64,000 bases of DNA from Spyradenecus sp045634445 (GCA_045634445.1 JAZRAG010000075.1:26770-90769); one strand, 5' to 3'. Positions 42,839 through 52,255 are shown, counted from the stretch's first letter. Notes: a model not told the origin generated them from the sequence alone. Numbers and translations are program-made.

Positions 42839-44725
42839 TTAGAGATCGAGACCTTCAATCGTCACTTCATTAGCATCTTCCACCTTCACTTCCGCTTCCG
42901 CTTCAATCTTTGAAAGCGCGCCCTTTGCGAGCGGGCTGTTACGATAGTAAACCATGAGCTGGAGCGCCGTAAGGCAGTTGCCAAGGATCATACCCTTCAT
43001 TGCAGGATTCTTGCCAGAATGCCAACCCGCGAGCGTACAAACGTCACGATTGATAAGGTCCTTAATAGGATAACCCATGCGGGTGCCATTCTTTGTGCCC
43101 TTATCCTTCATGAGACGTTCTTCGTCAGGAATGGCCTTAGGCTCACCCTTGAACTGCGCAGAAGAATTCTGCACGGGCCAATAGGTGATGTACTGCGGAC
43201 GACCATTGTGGTCCACATAACCAGACTTATCTGCGGGAATGTTGATTGCAGCAGCGTTGTAAAGACGCTTCTGAACTTCATTCCAACGAAGCCATGCGGG
43301 ATGTTTTTCACCCTGGTTAAAACGCACTTGAGAGAGGTAATAGCAGTAATACTGAGAAGACTTACCGATTGCAGGAGACTTTTCCTTCTTCGGCGGCGCA
43401 TCAGTATACTTAAACGTGGGATCCCACGTTTCCATGTACTTGAGCGACTTCTTACAAAGTTCCGTATCACCTTCGTCCAACATCTGGAGAATCAATACGC
43501 ACGGAGCGGTCAAACCCCAATAGCTATTGAATTCACGCGGCTTATTCTTCTTATCCAAATAGCCGAATGCACCAGCCTGAGGACCATCCGTGTGCAAACA
43601 CTCCTTGATACCCTTAGAAGCCTTCTTAAGTGCAGTCACAATCTGGCCCTTAAGCTTCTGGTCACCAATGTGAGCGAGCTTAGCAGCCTTAAGTGCCTGA
43701 ACAGCCCAGCTAGCATACGAAGTATCGGTAATCGGACACTTAGCATCGAGGTTGTAATACCAACCGCCACTTGCGTTCTGACCATCGATAATCGGCTTAA
43801 CAGCGCGTTCAACCACAGGCTTGAGGTCAGGAATGCGCGTCATTGCATAAGCTTCAGAAAGTGCGTACACAGCGACCAACTGAGTGTAGTTGGTAGCGTT
43901 ACGGGACTTAAAGTAGCCGACTTCACCACGACGGAAATTATGACCATCATAACCACGCTTCGAGTTCGAGTGGTCCTGCTTAGCCTCTTCTTCCGTCTTG
44001 ATTTGGTCAGCGATCATCGCGCGAATCGCCTTTTCAACCGTAGAGCCGAATTCTTCGCTCTGGCCCGGTAATTCGTTGTGAGCGAGGTAACAGAGAAGTG
44101 CGAGAGACGTAAGACCTGCGTCATCTTCCCACAAACCATTGTAACCCTGCTTCAACTTGAGCCAACGCAAGAAGCCGTAAACGAGCTTTTCAGTAGAAGC
44201 TGCACCGAACTTACCAATCTTAGCACCACGCAAACCAGGATCACGAGAGCCGTGCACACCCTTCAACACCACAGGGGAGGGGGTGAGAGCCACCGAGTCC
44301 ATCGGAGCTGGCTGGGGAGACTGCTCAGCAGAAGTTGTCGGAGGAGCATCGATATCCACGACCACATCCGTTTCAACCACTTCATCCAATTCCGGAGGTT
44401 GTTCCGGTGGTGGTGGTTCTTCAGGAGCGAGTTCTTCAGCAGCTTCAGGTTCAATAATCTGCGTTTCAATTGCCGGCGGCTTTTCATCTGGTACAAACTT
44501 GACCAAACTCATTACAGCCACTGCAGTAAGCACGATAACAAACGCAGCAATCGGAGCGCCGAGACGCTGGAATTCAATCATAGCCTGCTTGAATTCCAAA
44601 GAGTCCTTCGGCTTACCGAAGCCCTTAAACATGTCTGCTAAACGTTTGAAATAGGAGCGTTCACCTTGCTCAAACATCTTGAGCAATTCGTCCTTTTCAT
44701 AGTTATTATTTAAATCATCCGCCAT
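42839..44725 (-). CDS. Membrane-anchored alpha/alpha-toroid-like protein in TonB position
   Basis: 628 aa. N-terminal cytoplasmic stretch of about 55 residues, one transmembrane helix (about 57-77), then a Pro/Glu-rich TonB-like spacer (about 80-150: EELAPEEPPPPEQPPELDEV). The periplasmic part (about 175-590) resembles the prenyltransferase/squalene-cyclase-type alpha/alpha toroid, with GLWEDDAGLTSLALLCYLAH, GGWYYNLD, DTSYASWAVQALKAA and SYWGLTAPCVLILQML repeats. There is no recognisable TonB C-terminal beta domain. It follows ExbB, ExbD and ExbD genes with 18 bp spacing, the place where tonB is usually found. Confidence 0.8.
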   Translation of the reverse strand: MADDLNNNYEKDELLKMFEQGERSYFKRLADMFKGFGKPKDSLEFKQAMIEFQRLGAPIAAFVIVLTAVAVMSLVKFVPDEKPPAIETQIIEPEAAEELAPEEPPPPEQPPELDEVVETDVVVDIDAPPTTSAEQSPQPAPMDSVALTPSPVVLKGVHGSRDPGLRGAKIGKFGAASTEKLVYGFLRWLKLKQGYNGLWEDDAGLTSLALLCYLAHNELPGQSEEFGSTVEKAIRAMIADQIKTEEEAKQDHSNSKRGYDGHNFRRGEVGYFKSRNATNYTQLVAVYALSEAYAMTRIPDLKPVVERAVKPIIDGQNASGGWYYNLDAKCPITDTSYASWAVQALKAAKLAHIGDQKLKGQIVTALKKASKGIKECLHTDGPQAGAFGYLDKKNKPREFNSYWGLTAPCVLILQMLDEGDTELCKKSLKYMETWDPTFKYTDAPPKKEKSPAIGKSSQYYCYYLSQVRFNQGEKHPAWLRWNEVQKRLYNAAAINIPADKSGYVDHNGRPQYITYWPVQNSSAQFKGEPKAIPDEERLMKDKGTKNGTRMGYPIKDLINRDVCTLAGWHSGKNPAMKGMILGNCLTALQLMVYYRNSPLAKGALSKIEAEAEVKVEDANEVTIEGLDL

Positions 44726-44743
44726 AATAGACCCTTTCGTGCC

Positions 44744-45163
44744 TTAGAGGCTGAAGATTGCGAGATTGGTCATCCCGTACTTGTTGCAGAGGTCAAGCGC
44801 CTTTACAAGCAAGGAGTGAGGAGAATCCTTCGTGCAGCGCAAGAGCACCGTAGAACCCTTGTTGTTACGAGCTGCACGCTTGATTTCAGAATCAAGCTGA
44901 CGATACGAAACAGGCGTCTTATTGACGAGGAAGCCTTCGCCACCCTGATTCGGATTGTAAATGTCAATGGTCAACATTTCAATCTGTTCAGCGGGTGCAG
45001 CCTTAGAGTCAGGCGAAGGCGCCATTGCATCCAAGTGCGAGAGGATATCTTCCTGCTTCAACGTCACCACGAAGAAGATGATGAGCTGGAACACCACGTC
45101 AATCATCGGCGTCATGTCAAGGGCTACGCCCTCGCTCTTAACGCGTTCTTTTTTCTTTGCCAT
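44744..45163 (-). CDS. ExbD/TolR biopolymer transport protein, second copy
   Basis: 139 aa. Short basic cytoplasmic start, then the single transmembrane helix with the proton-carrying Asp (DMTPMIDVVFQLIIFFVV, about 15-33), and a periplasmic ExbD fold. It would form the stator core with ExbB and use the proton gradient. It differs strongly from the other ExbD outside the helix, consistent with a heteromeric pair. 12 bp downstream of the first exbD. Confidence 0.93.
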   Translation of the reverse strand: MAKKKERVKSEGVALDMTPMIDVVFQLIIFFVVTLKQEDILSHLDAMAPSPDSKAAPAEQIEMLTIDIYNPNQGGEGFLVNKTPVSYRQLDSEIKRAARNNKGSTVLLRCTKDSPHSLLVKALDLCNKYGMTNLAIFSL

Positions 45164-45175
45164 AGTGTTCTCTCC

Positions 45176-45661
45176 TTACTGCTTAGAACTATCGCCAGGC
45201 TTCACCATTGCGATGAAGGAGACCTGCCAAATGCCGATTTCGTTACAGACATTCATCACAGCGCGCACGTCTTCGTGCGGAGTGTCCTTGTCTGCACGGA
45301 TGAGCAAGGGGAAGTTGGTGCCACGCGTCTTAGAAATCTGACGCAACATTGCACGCAACTGGTCCAACGACATCACTGCGCCGTTGATCGAAACCACACG
45401 GCCCGTAGGTCTCTGAGCCTTACGGAGGAAGTCTGTCGGAGTGCGGTAACGCTTGACTTCCACAGTCACCGGCGGAACCTTATATTCGTCAGCCTTCAAC
45501 TGCGGACCATTCTTGCCGTATTCCAGCACGATGTCTGGATTAATAGAGTCTGCGGTTTTCAGCGTAACCACGAAGAAGATGATCAACTGGAACACCACGT
45601 CAATCATCGGCGTCATATCGAGGTCTACGCCACCTTCGGTTTTGCGTTTTTTCTTGGCCAT
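45176..45661 (-). CDS. ExbD/TolR biopolymer transport protein, first copy
   Basis: 161 aa. Same transmembrane helix as the second copy with the conserved Asp (DMTPMIDVVFQLIIFF, about 15-30), preceded by KKKRKTEGGVDL. The periplasmic domain is about 20 residues longer and ends PGDSSKQ. Located 82 bp downstream of exbB in the same operon. Two ExbD paralogues in tandem suggest a heterodimeric stator plug. Confidence 0.93.
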   Translation of the reverse strand: MAKKKRKTEGGVDLDMTPMIDVVFQLIIFFVVTLKTADSINPDIVLEYGKNGPQLKADEYKVPPVTVEVKRYRTPTDFLRKAQRPTGRVVSINGAVMSLDQLRAMLRQISKTRGTNFPLLIRADKDTPHEDVRAVMNVCNEIGIWQVSFIAMVKPGDSSKQ

Positions 45662-45743
45662 AAAGCCCTCCCGGAAGTGCCTTGTTTAGGGGTTGCTAGC
45701 TCAGGCGAGGACGGAGCCCCGTCTGAGCTTCCAGGAAACGCGA

Positions 45744-46529
45744 TTAACCTTCAACAACTTCAACGTTGCGCAGGTTCTTAATGAGGTCGGTGGTCACCAC
45801 CGTCATGCGGAGCACCAAGCGGTTGGCGCTGTTACGCAAAATGCAGTAGAACATAATTGCAGGGATAGCCGTGCAGAGACCGCCTGCAGTCGTGTAAAGT
45901 GCCTGCGAAATCGTCAAGGAGAGGGAGGAGATTTCCACGCCCGTCAATGCGATCGAGGCGAACGTCAAAATCATGCCCTGCACCGTACCGAGAAGGCCCA
46001 ACATCGGAGCGAGAGAGGAGCAGATCTGGATCCAGTTCAAACGCTGCATCATGTATTCGATTTCGAGGTCACCTGCTGCGCTAATAGCTTCGTCGATCAC
46101 GTCAAAGCCTTCTTCCACGTGAGAGAAGCCAGCCTTGAGGATCTTAGCCATGGAGGAGGGGTCGTTATCGCAGATTTCGATAGCCTTCATCACATCGCCC
46201 TGGTCCATTGCGTCCTTCACCTGGTCGATGAGTTCCTGAGGCATGATCTTCTTGGGGCGGACGAGAATGTAACCGTCAACGATGAAGTAGATTGCGAAGC
46301 CACCGGAAGCGAAGAGTGCCAGCCAGAGAATGAAGCCAACGAGACCACCGCCGAGCACCACGTCAATGAAGGAGGTACCCTGAGGTGCTGCTGCTTCAGC
46401 CTTCTTGCCATCTGCACCCACGAGTTCACCTGCGGCAGGTGCTGCATCCTGAGCATAAGCAGTAGTGGTGGTGACGCCTGCGCCGAAAATCAAAGCGGAG
46501 ACTGCCAAGATCATCATGAGTTTTTTCAT
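45744..46529 (-). CDS. MotA/TolQ/ExbB proton channel protein with N-terminal signal sequence
   Basis: 261 aa. The first 26 residues look like a cleavable signal peptide (ending TAYAQ), followed by a short Ala-rich periplasmic segment and then three transmembrane helices (about 55-80, 160-185, 205-230). The MotA/ExbB core is clear: LAPMLGLLGTVQGMILTF, and the third helix with TTAGGLCTAIPA holding the conserved Thr. Long N-terminal periplasmic extensions occur in PVC and Bacteroidota ExbB variants. Operon with two exbD genes and the toroid gene. Confidence 0.92.
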   Translation of the reverse strand: MKKLMMILAVSALIFGAGVTTTTAYAQDAAPAAGELVGADGKKAEAAAPQGTSFIDVVLGGGLVGFILWLALFASGGFAIYFIVDGYILVRPKKIMPQELIDQVKDAMDQGDVMKAIEICDNDPSSMAKILKAGFSHVEEGFDVIDEAISAAGDLEIEYMMQRLNWIQICSSLAPMLGLLGTVQGMILTFASIALTGVEISSLSLTISQALYTTAGGLCTAIPAIMFYCILRNSANRLVLRMTVVTTDLIKNLRNVEVVEG

Positions 46530-46631
46530 GTCGTGTTTCCTTACGATGTAGTGAATTAAGAGTTAAGTGAATTGAAAGTGTGAGGAGTGAGAGCGATTGT
46601 ATCGAGATGAATCAACCGCTCTCTAATTGAC

Positions 46632-47423
46632 TTACTTACGAGCCCAAGAGGAATTCGGGCAGTTGGCCTTGAGTTCTTCGCGCAACTTGTTAGCGCGATT
46701 GCCCTGGCCCATACCATCAAATGCCTTAGCGCCCATGTAGAGTGCTTCAGCATAAGCTTCAGAACCTGCTTCTGCGTAGAGCAAGATCACGCGGAGATAA
46801 CCGTCGCGAAGTGCTTCTTCGCAGTTGGCGCGGTTGGAACCGCGAGCCATTGCGGCATTGCCACGTGCCACGAGTGCAGCTGCTGCAGCGACTTCATCGC
46901 CAGAAGCGATAGCCTTGTCAAGCAAGAGATTGAGCTTGGCGTCCTTGCCATCCTTGATCAAAGCTTTCCAATAAGCGGTAGCCATTGCGCCCTTGTAAGC
47001 GGCTTCGGCATCGGTACGGATGATTGCTTCGCAAGCGGAAACGGCCTTAGCAGCATTTCCTTGTGCGAGATAAGCTTCTGCCAACCACTGAGTGGCTTCA
47101 CGGTCGTAGGTGAGGTGCGAGTATTCCTTAGCGATGGCTTCGAGACCTGCCACTGCGGAAGCTGCGCTACCAGCCTTTACCTTCTTGATTGCAGCATCGA
47201 GTTCTTTCGGGCGATCGACGTCAACGCGTTCAACGTCGTCTGCTTCGTATTCAATGCTCATGTTCTTATCGGTGGTGACAACGTACTTCTTGGCGCTGTT
47301 CATCCAACGAATCTTACCTGTGGTTTGGCCACCATTACCATAGACTGTGCCCGTGGGAGCTGCGGTCAAGGGCAGGGCGATGAGTGCCATTAAGGCGCAG
47401 AGGGTGATACTGAAGGTTTTCAT
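46632..47423 (-). CDS. Periplasmic TPR-like protein of the ExbBD operon
   Basis: 263 aa. Signal peptide (cleavage near LPLTAAP, about residue 20-23). The next part has a beta-rich GGQTTGKIRWMN segment, then TPR-like helices (AKEYSHLTYDREATQWLAEAYL, GNAAKAVSACEA, EAYAEALYMGAKAFDG). Likely a soluble or peripherally bound periplasmic partner. It sits between the large TPR gene, 31 bp upstream, and exbB. Confidence 0.75.
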   Translation of the reverse strand: MKTFSITLCALMALIALPLTAAPTGTVYGNGGQTTGKIRWMNSAKKYVVTTDKNMSIEYEADDVERVDVDRPKELDAAIKKVKAGSAASAVAGLEAIAKEYSHLTYDREATQWLAEAYLAQGNAAKAVSACEAIIRTDAEAAYKGAMATAYWKALIKDGKDAKLNLLLDKAIASGDEVAAAAALVARGNAAMARGSNRANCEEALRDGYLRVILLYAEAGSEAYAEALYMGAKAFDGMGQGNRANKLREELKANCPNSSWARK

Positions 47424-47454
47424 TGTTTACTTCTCCTTAAAATAGTATGCGAGA

Positions 47455-50400
47455 TTATTCACCGAGTTCAATCTTTGCCAACGAAACAGCGTTGACGACG
47501 TCCGTCTTGTAAGTGCCTTCGGGGAACTTTGCGAGGTATTCATTACCGAGTTCCACAACGTCACGGAGGAAGTCAAGCTTTTCAGCATTGTCGGTAGCCA
47601 TGTCGGCACGTTCGCGCGTGAGTTCGATATAGCCCTTGTAGGCCTTCTGAACGTTCGGAGCGACGGCGGGCTCGGTTACAGGCGTGCCACCAGCGAACAT
47701 TGCAGAGCGGTAAGCATTGAGCGCGGAACCGATTGCGGTGATGACGCGTTCAGAGTTGGCTTTCTTTTCTGCTTCGTAGGCTTGACGTGCCACATCTGCC
47801 ACAGCGAGATTGAGGCGAACGGTTTCTGCGTCTGCGAGCACGGCGTTATCGCCAGCATTACGTGCAGCCTGTGCAGAGAGGAAGGTTACAGCCTTCTTTG
47901 CCTTACCGATGAGTTCGTTGCGTTCTTCGAAGGTCTTGGTGTTCAAGATTTGAGCGCCAATCACTTCAAGCAATACGTGGTTCGCATCGACAGCCACGGT
48001 GGTATTGCCGTACTTTTCGAGCAATTCGTTGATTTGCTTGTAAGCGCCTTCGGCCTGCTTATCTGCGAGGAGTGCCTTGGTGCGGAGCAACATTGCCTTC
48101 GGCAAGTATGCCTTACCATTCTTAGCGGCCATGATGCAATCGCAGGCTTCAACTGCGAGTTTTGCTTCACCAGCATCTAAGAGCTTTTCTGCTGCTGCTT
48201 GATACTGTGCAGGGGTGTAAGTGCCGCCAGCTGCAAACATGCGCTTGTAGGTATTGGTGGCTTCGCCCTTCATGCCCATCTGGAAGAGGGCGTCTGCGAG
48301 CATCGGAATGGAGTTCTTTGCTTCTTCGGACTGCGGGAAGTCCTTTGCGAGCTTATCCAAGGTGGCGCGGGAGGCTTCCACATCGCCCTGTGCTGCCAAG
48401 ATGGTACCAATCTGGAGCAAGCAGCGAGATGCGTAGAGACCCTTGGGGTACTTCTTCAAGTAGTCTTCGAAGAAGGCCTTAGCCTTTGCCTTGTACGCTG
48501 CGCTCTTCTTTTCATCACCGCTTGCGGGGAGACGCTGCATACAGATGCCGCGCTGGTAGAGTGCGCCTTCGAGCAACTTGTCTGCCGTTTCGCGTTCTGT
48601 GGAGGCGGTGACATACTTGGAGTCGGTCTTAGCGAGCTCGGTGGCCAAGGCATTGTAAATCTTGGTCGCCTGTGCATAGCATGCGGCAATCTTCTTATCG
48701 TTGGAGGTGTCCTTCACAGCCTTGCGAAGGGCTTCACCTTGGTGGCGATAAGCATCTGCCAACTTAAATTCTGCATTTGCTGCATTGACGCCAGGGCGCT
48801 CGATGCCACTGAAGTGTGCACTAAAGTCCTTCGCAGCTGCGAGTTCCTTCGCCACGTCTGGATTTGCGCCATTGGGTTCGTAGAGCTTGACGAGTGCTGC
48901 GAGTGCGGCGGTGCGAATGTCGCGCTGTGCGTCACTTGTGGCTGCATCGCGAATGGCGGCGTAGAGCTTTTCGGCACCTTCAGCGTCACCAGCTGCGGCC
49001 TTTTCGTCAGCCATCTTCTTCTGCATTGCCACGGCAGACTGGTGTTTGGGATAGAACTTGAAGAAGAGCGAATAGGTGCTGTCCTTCATGGAGTTCAAGC
49101 CCATTTCGCCGTAGAGGTCTGCGATCTTACGGAGCTGGTCACCTGCCATGGTTTCAAGTCCCTTCACGCCAGAGAAGCCTTCTGCGAGGGCGGCGGTAAG
49201 GGTTTCGGCCTGAAGTTTGCTATAGGGGTCTAATTGACCGTTCTGCACGCCGCTACGAAGGGTGGCTTCGATCATCTTTGTGATGGCGGGGAGTGCATCG
49301 CGACCGAGGCCATACTGGGAGATGGTCTTTGTGTAAGCCTTGATAGCGTTTTCCCAATCGCCGGAATCAAAGGCGATATTTGCCTGCACGAACTGCTGTT
49401 CGCGGACTTTTGCCTTCTGTTCGGGAGAAATCTTGGCTGCGGCCATCAAGTCGGTGCCATAACGGCTGATTACGATCTTGTTGATTTCTTCTACGATGTC
49501 ACCTGCGAGGGAGGCGGACTGGCTTTCGGGATAGTTCACGTAAACGTTCACCAAGTGGTTGAATGCGCCCTGGCCATTACGCTTTTTCGTAGCGGGATCG
49601 CGTTCGCCCAAGAAGAGGTTCTTGATGGTGTCGTCGTTTGCGCTTGCGCCCTTGGCGAGTTCAACCTTTGCCTGGTCAAAGAGCATCTTGCCGATGAGGT
49701 AACGGCACTGCGGGAGCGGGCTCATACGCAAGGTGCCCAAGCGGCCATCAGGGTCGTTTGCAAGGTAGGCCTTGTGGATTTCGTTCAAGAGCTCGAGGTA
49801 TTCACCGATGAGTTCCTGTGCGCCCTTGATATCGCCGCGCAACATCTTAGCGTAGGCCAAGCCGTTGATGGCGTCGCCGAAGAAGCTATCCTGGACCCAC
49901 ACCATCTTATTGGCGATATCTTCCGCTTGCTTAATCATGTTTTCGCGTTCGGCACCTGCGGGGCTCTTTTCAGCTTCCGTCAAGAGGGTACGCAAATACT
50001 GTGCGCGGAGGTCCTTCTGGTAGTTTTCACTCGGGGCCTGCTCCATTGCGAGCTTGTAGATTGGCAACGTGTCTTTCGCGCGGTCAATCTTGTTCAACAT
50101 TGCGATGTAGTAGTACGCAGCGTTGACATAAGCCGACTTGGTTGCCTGAGGCACCTTTGTAAACTTTTTGAAGAATTCGGAGTAGATTTTGTCTGCTTCG
50201 TTATACTTCGCGTAGGAGAAGTAACTTGCAGCGAGCTCCAATTTCTGCAACCACGTGTCTAAGCTGTCTTGGTCAGGACGCGCCTTAATCTTTGCGAGCA
50301 CAGCATCCTGCTTGCCTGCAGCCAATTCTGCACGCACGGTAGCTGTTTCCAAGACGCCCTTTGCTGCGGGCCACTTCTTCTTGGCTGCGTCAATTACTTC

Positions 50401-50583
50401 GTCTGCGAAGTCAACATAGCCCTTCGTCGAAAGCGCATCGATATACTTGATTTCCATCTCAAGCGCTACATCCACTGCGGGCTCAGCAGCATCGGCCAAT
50501 GTCATTGCAGGCATCAGCAATACTGCCGCTGCACTTAACGGCAACGCCAACGCTTTCAACTGATTCTTCCGGACAAAACTCAT
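47455..50583 (-). CDS. Large periplasmic TPR-repeat protein, first gene of the ExbBD operon
   Basis: About 1042 aa with a signal peptide (hydrophobic stretch LALPLSAAAVLLMPAMTLA, cleaved near residue 28). The rest is nearly all helical repeats of TPR type, for example DQARDEEKLY-like pairs seen at KAKAFFEDYLKKYPKGLYASR, ASRATLDKLAKDFPQSEEAK and AYKQINELLEKYGNTTVAVDA. Such proteins act as scaffolds. The start is ATG after AAAGGAA; the frame extends 29 codons further upstream. A near-consensus promoter precedes it, marking the operon start. Confidence 0.82.
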   Translation of the reverse strand: MSFVRKNQLKALALPLSAAAVLLMPAMTLADAAEPAVDVALEMEIKYIDALSTKGYVDFADEVIDAAKKKWPAAKGVLETATVRAELAAGKQDAVLAKIKARPDQDSLDTWLQKLELAASYFSYAKYNEADKIYSEFFKKFTKVPQATKSAYVNAAYYYIAMLNKIDRAKDTLPIYKLAMEQAPSENYQKDLRAQYLRTLLTEAEKSPAGAERENMIKQAEDIANKMVWVQDSFFGDAINGLAYAKMLRGDIKGAQELIGEYLELLNEIHKAYLANDPDGRLGTLRMSPLPQCRYLIGKMLFDQAKVELAKGASANDDTIKNLFLGERDPATKKRNGQGAFNHLVNVYVNYPESQSASLAGDIVEEINKIVISRYGTDLMAAAKISPEQKAKVREQQFVQANIAFDSGDWENAIKAYTKTISQYGLGRDALPAITKMIEATLRSGVQNGQLDPYSKLQAETLTAALAEGFSGVKGLETMAGDQLRKIADLYGEMGLNSMKDSTYSLFFKFYPKHQSAVAMQKKMADEKAAAGDAEGAEKLYAAIRDAATSDAQRDIRTAALAALVKLYEPNGANPDVAKELAAAKDFSAHFSGIERPGVNAANAEFKLADAYRHQGEALRKAVKDTSNDKKIAACYAQATKIYNALATELAKTDSKYVTASTERETADKLLEGALYQRGICMQRLPASGDEKKSAAYKAKAKAFFEDYLKKYPKGLYASRCLLQIGTILAAQGDVEASRATLDKLAKDFPQSEEAKNSIPMLADALFQMGMKGEATNTYKRMFAAGGTYTPAQYQAAAEKLLDAGEAKLAVEACDCIMAAKNGKAYLPKAMLLRTKALLADKQAEGAYKQINELLEKYGNTTVAVDANHVLLEVIGAQILNTKTFEERNELIGKAKKAVTFLSAQAARNAGDNAVLADAETVRLNLAVADVARQAYEAEKKANSERVITAIGSALNAYRSAMFAGGTPVTEPAVAPNVQKAYKGYIELTRERADMATDNAEKLDFLRDVVELGNEYLAKFPEGTYKTDVVNAVSLAKIELGE

Positions 50584-50648
50584 ATCCGTTCCTTTCACGT
50601 TAGAGAGTAAGGTACACGAATCCGTGACCTTTCTTCCATTACACCGAT

Positions 50649-50677
50649 AGTATATCCTCTCTTTTTGCATCCGTCAA
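50649..50677 (-). promoter_or_regulatory. Promoter of the TPR-ExbBD-toroid operon
   Basis: On the minus strand TTGACG, 17 bp, TATACT, about 66 bp before the ATG. The same boxes and spacing precede the pilus-like locus. Confidence 0.75.
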
Positions 50678-50796
50678 CAGAAAAGCGCTGTTTTTGGTTC
50701 AGAAAAGAAGGATTTATATACATTTAATAAAAATAAAAAGAGGAAGTGGCGGAGAGGACGGATTTTACCGTCTTTCAAGGCAAAAGTTTCGTCAAT

Positions 50797-50884
50797 TGAA
50801 AAAGGCCTGAATTGCAGATCAAAAAGAGGTGAATTGAATTTCAAAACAAGCCTTTTTAAACGTCAAAAAGAGTTGTTTTGTTTT
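50797..50884. repeat. 22-bp-step A/T-tract array, locus 5
   Basis: Four units start at 50797, 50819, 50841 and 50863, exactly 22 bp apart, with cores AAAAAGGCCTGAATT, AAAAAGAGGTGAATT, AAAACAAGCCTTTTT, AAAAAGAGTTGTTTT. The last unit lies within the 3' end of the flippase gene. Confidence 0.85.
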
Positions 50885-52184
50885 TGGTCTCAAAATGACG
50901 CTTTCGGAGGCGTGCATCAATGAGGCAGCCAACGAATTGGAGGATTGCGGTGATAAAGAGCAGGTGGAAAATGTGCACAAGGGTTGTGAGCTTTAGGCAA
51001 TAGAGCGCGATTGAAAGGAAAAGCGTAAGCGGGAAAACGAAGGAGAGGTAGGTAAAGCGGTCGTGAGCTGTAGAATCGGTGATGTAAAGTCCCGAGGCCG
51101 CATTCAAGGTTGTGATGAGCGTGAGATACGCTGCGGCCCATTCGTAGCCTACGTAATCATACGGCATAAGGAAAGGAAGCACCCAGTAAAGCAAAATGGC
51201 TAAAACACTGCCAAGCGCTAAGATGAGATACATCACACCTGCGCGAAAGATTTTAGAAGATAATCCACGTACACGCGCTTCTACGGCGAAGGGGAAGAGC
51301 ACCGTTGCGAGCGAAGAACCGCAATAAGTCGCAATTTCAGAAAAACGCGAAATGAGGTAATACGCGCCAGAGGCTTCGTCGCTGAGACGATTGCGAATGA
51401 CAAAGGTCATAATCGCGCCTTGAATCGCTGAAATCACAAACCCAATGGAGACAAAACTTGCATAACGCGCCATTGACTTTAAATCGTTGCGCCACGCCAT
51501 AAAAGGCGCTTGGCGACTTTGACGTAAAAGCGGCGTAAGGACAATTAATGAAACCGTGAGCATCACTAAAGGCGGAAAGCCTTGTCCAACGAAATAGCCC
51601 GAAAGCCCCCATAAGGGCAATAAAAAGAGCATCGCAATTAAGCGTAACGGCGCAGCAAGAAGTGAACCCGCCGCAATCGCACCAAACCTACGTAATGCTT
51701 GAAGCGCAGACCACAGCATCGGCGTAAAAGAGGCGACAAGGCTATAACCAATCGAAAGGTAGCCCGCGAGGGATTGTTCAATGCGTAGCATTTCACACAA
51801 CCACGGCATCAAGAAAGAGGCTAATGCCAATGAAAAAATGAGCGTCAGCAGGGTTGCCGTTACCGCGTCACGTAAAAGACCACGCAATCGCACCGCATCG
51901 CCCGTGACAGCATATGTGCACAATTGACGCGTAAAGACCAGCGCGAAAATGCCAATGGGTAGGGAGAGAATCGCACCAATCTGCATCAAAGGCAAAAGCG
52001 CGCCAATTTCTTGTTGCGGAAGGTGTTTGGGAATGATGTAAAGCCCCGTGATGGCATTCATGAAATCTGCAATACGAAGCGCCACAAAAACGCCAATCGT
52101 ATTCCGCCAAAAGGTGATGAGCAGCGCGCGCTGCTCATCCTTTGACGGACAAATGCCCAGAAATTCACGAATGAATTGCCACAT
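50856..52184 (-). CDS. Polysaccharide/lipid flippase (MATE/Wzx-like)
   Basis: 442 aa with about 12 hydrophobic helices. The overall pattern fits the MOP superfamily (oligosaccharide flippase, Wzx/MurJ-like), with ITGLYIIPKHLPQQEIGALLPLMQ and GAYYLISRFSEIATYCGSSLATVLFPF typical of the LPS/O-antigen branch. It would move lipid-linked sugars across the inner membrane. The C-terminal 9-10 codons (…TTLFDV) lie inside a 22-bp-step array. It is upstream of no other glycan genes in the window but next to murF. Start ATG shows no strong ribosome site. Confidence 0.85.
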   Translation of the reverse strand: MWQFIREFLGICPSKDEQRALLITFWRNTIGVFVALRIADFMNAITGLYIIPKHLPQQEIGALLPLMQIGAILSLPIGIFALVFTRQLCTYAVTGDAVRLRGLLRDAVTATLLTLIFSLALASFLMPWLCEMLRIEQSLAGYLSIGYSLVASFTPMLWSALQALRRFGAIAAGSLLAAPLRLIAMLFLLPLWGLSGYFVGQGFPPLVMLTVSLIVLTPLLRQSRQAPFMAWRNDLKSMARYASFVSIGFVISAIQGAIMTFVIRNRLSDEASGAYYLISRFSEIATYCGSSLATVLFPFAVEARVRGLSSKIFRAGVMYLILALGSVLAILLYWVLPFLMPYDYVGYEWAAAYLTLITTLNAASGLYITDSTAHDRFTYLSFVFPLTLFLSIALYCLKLTTLVHIFHLLFITAILQFVGCLIDARLRKRHFETKNKTTLFDV

Positions 52185-52255
52185 AGAAAAGAGGTGCTTC
52201 CTAAATGCGTAACCCTTTGATTTTAAAGAATTTAAATCCTTTGATGCGAAAGGGT

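Noticed and set aside
48199..50262. Long plus-strand frames opposite the large TPR gene
   Set aside because: Antisense to a GAA/GCA/AAG-rich coding sequence; composition shadows.
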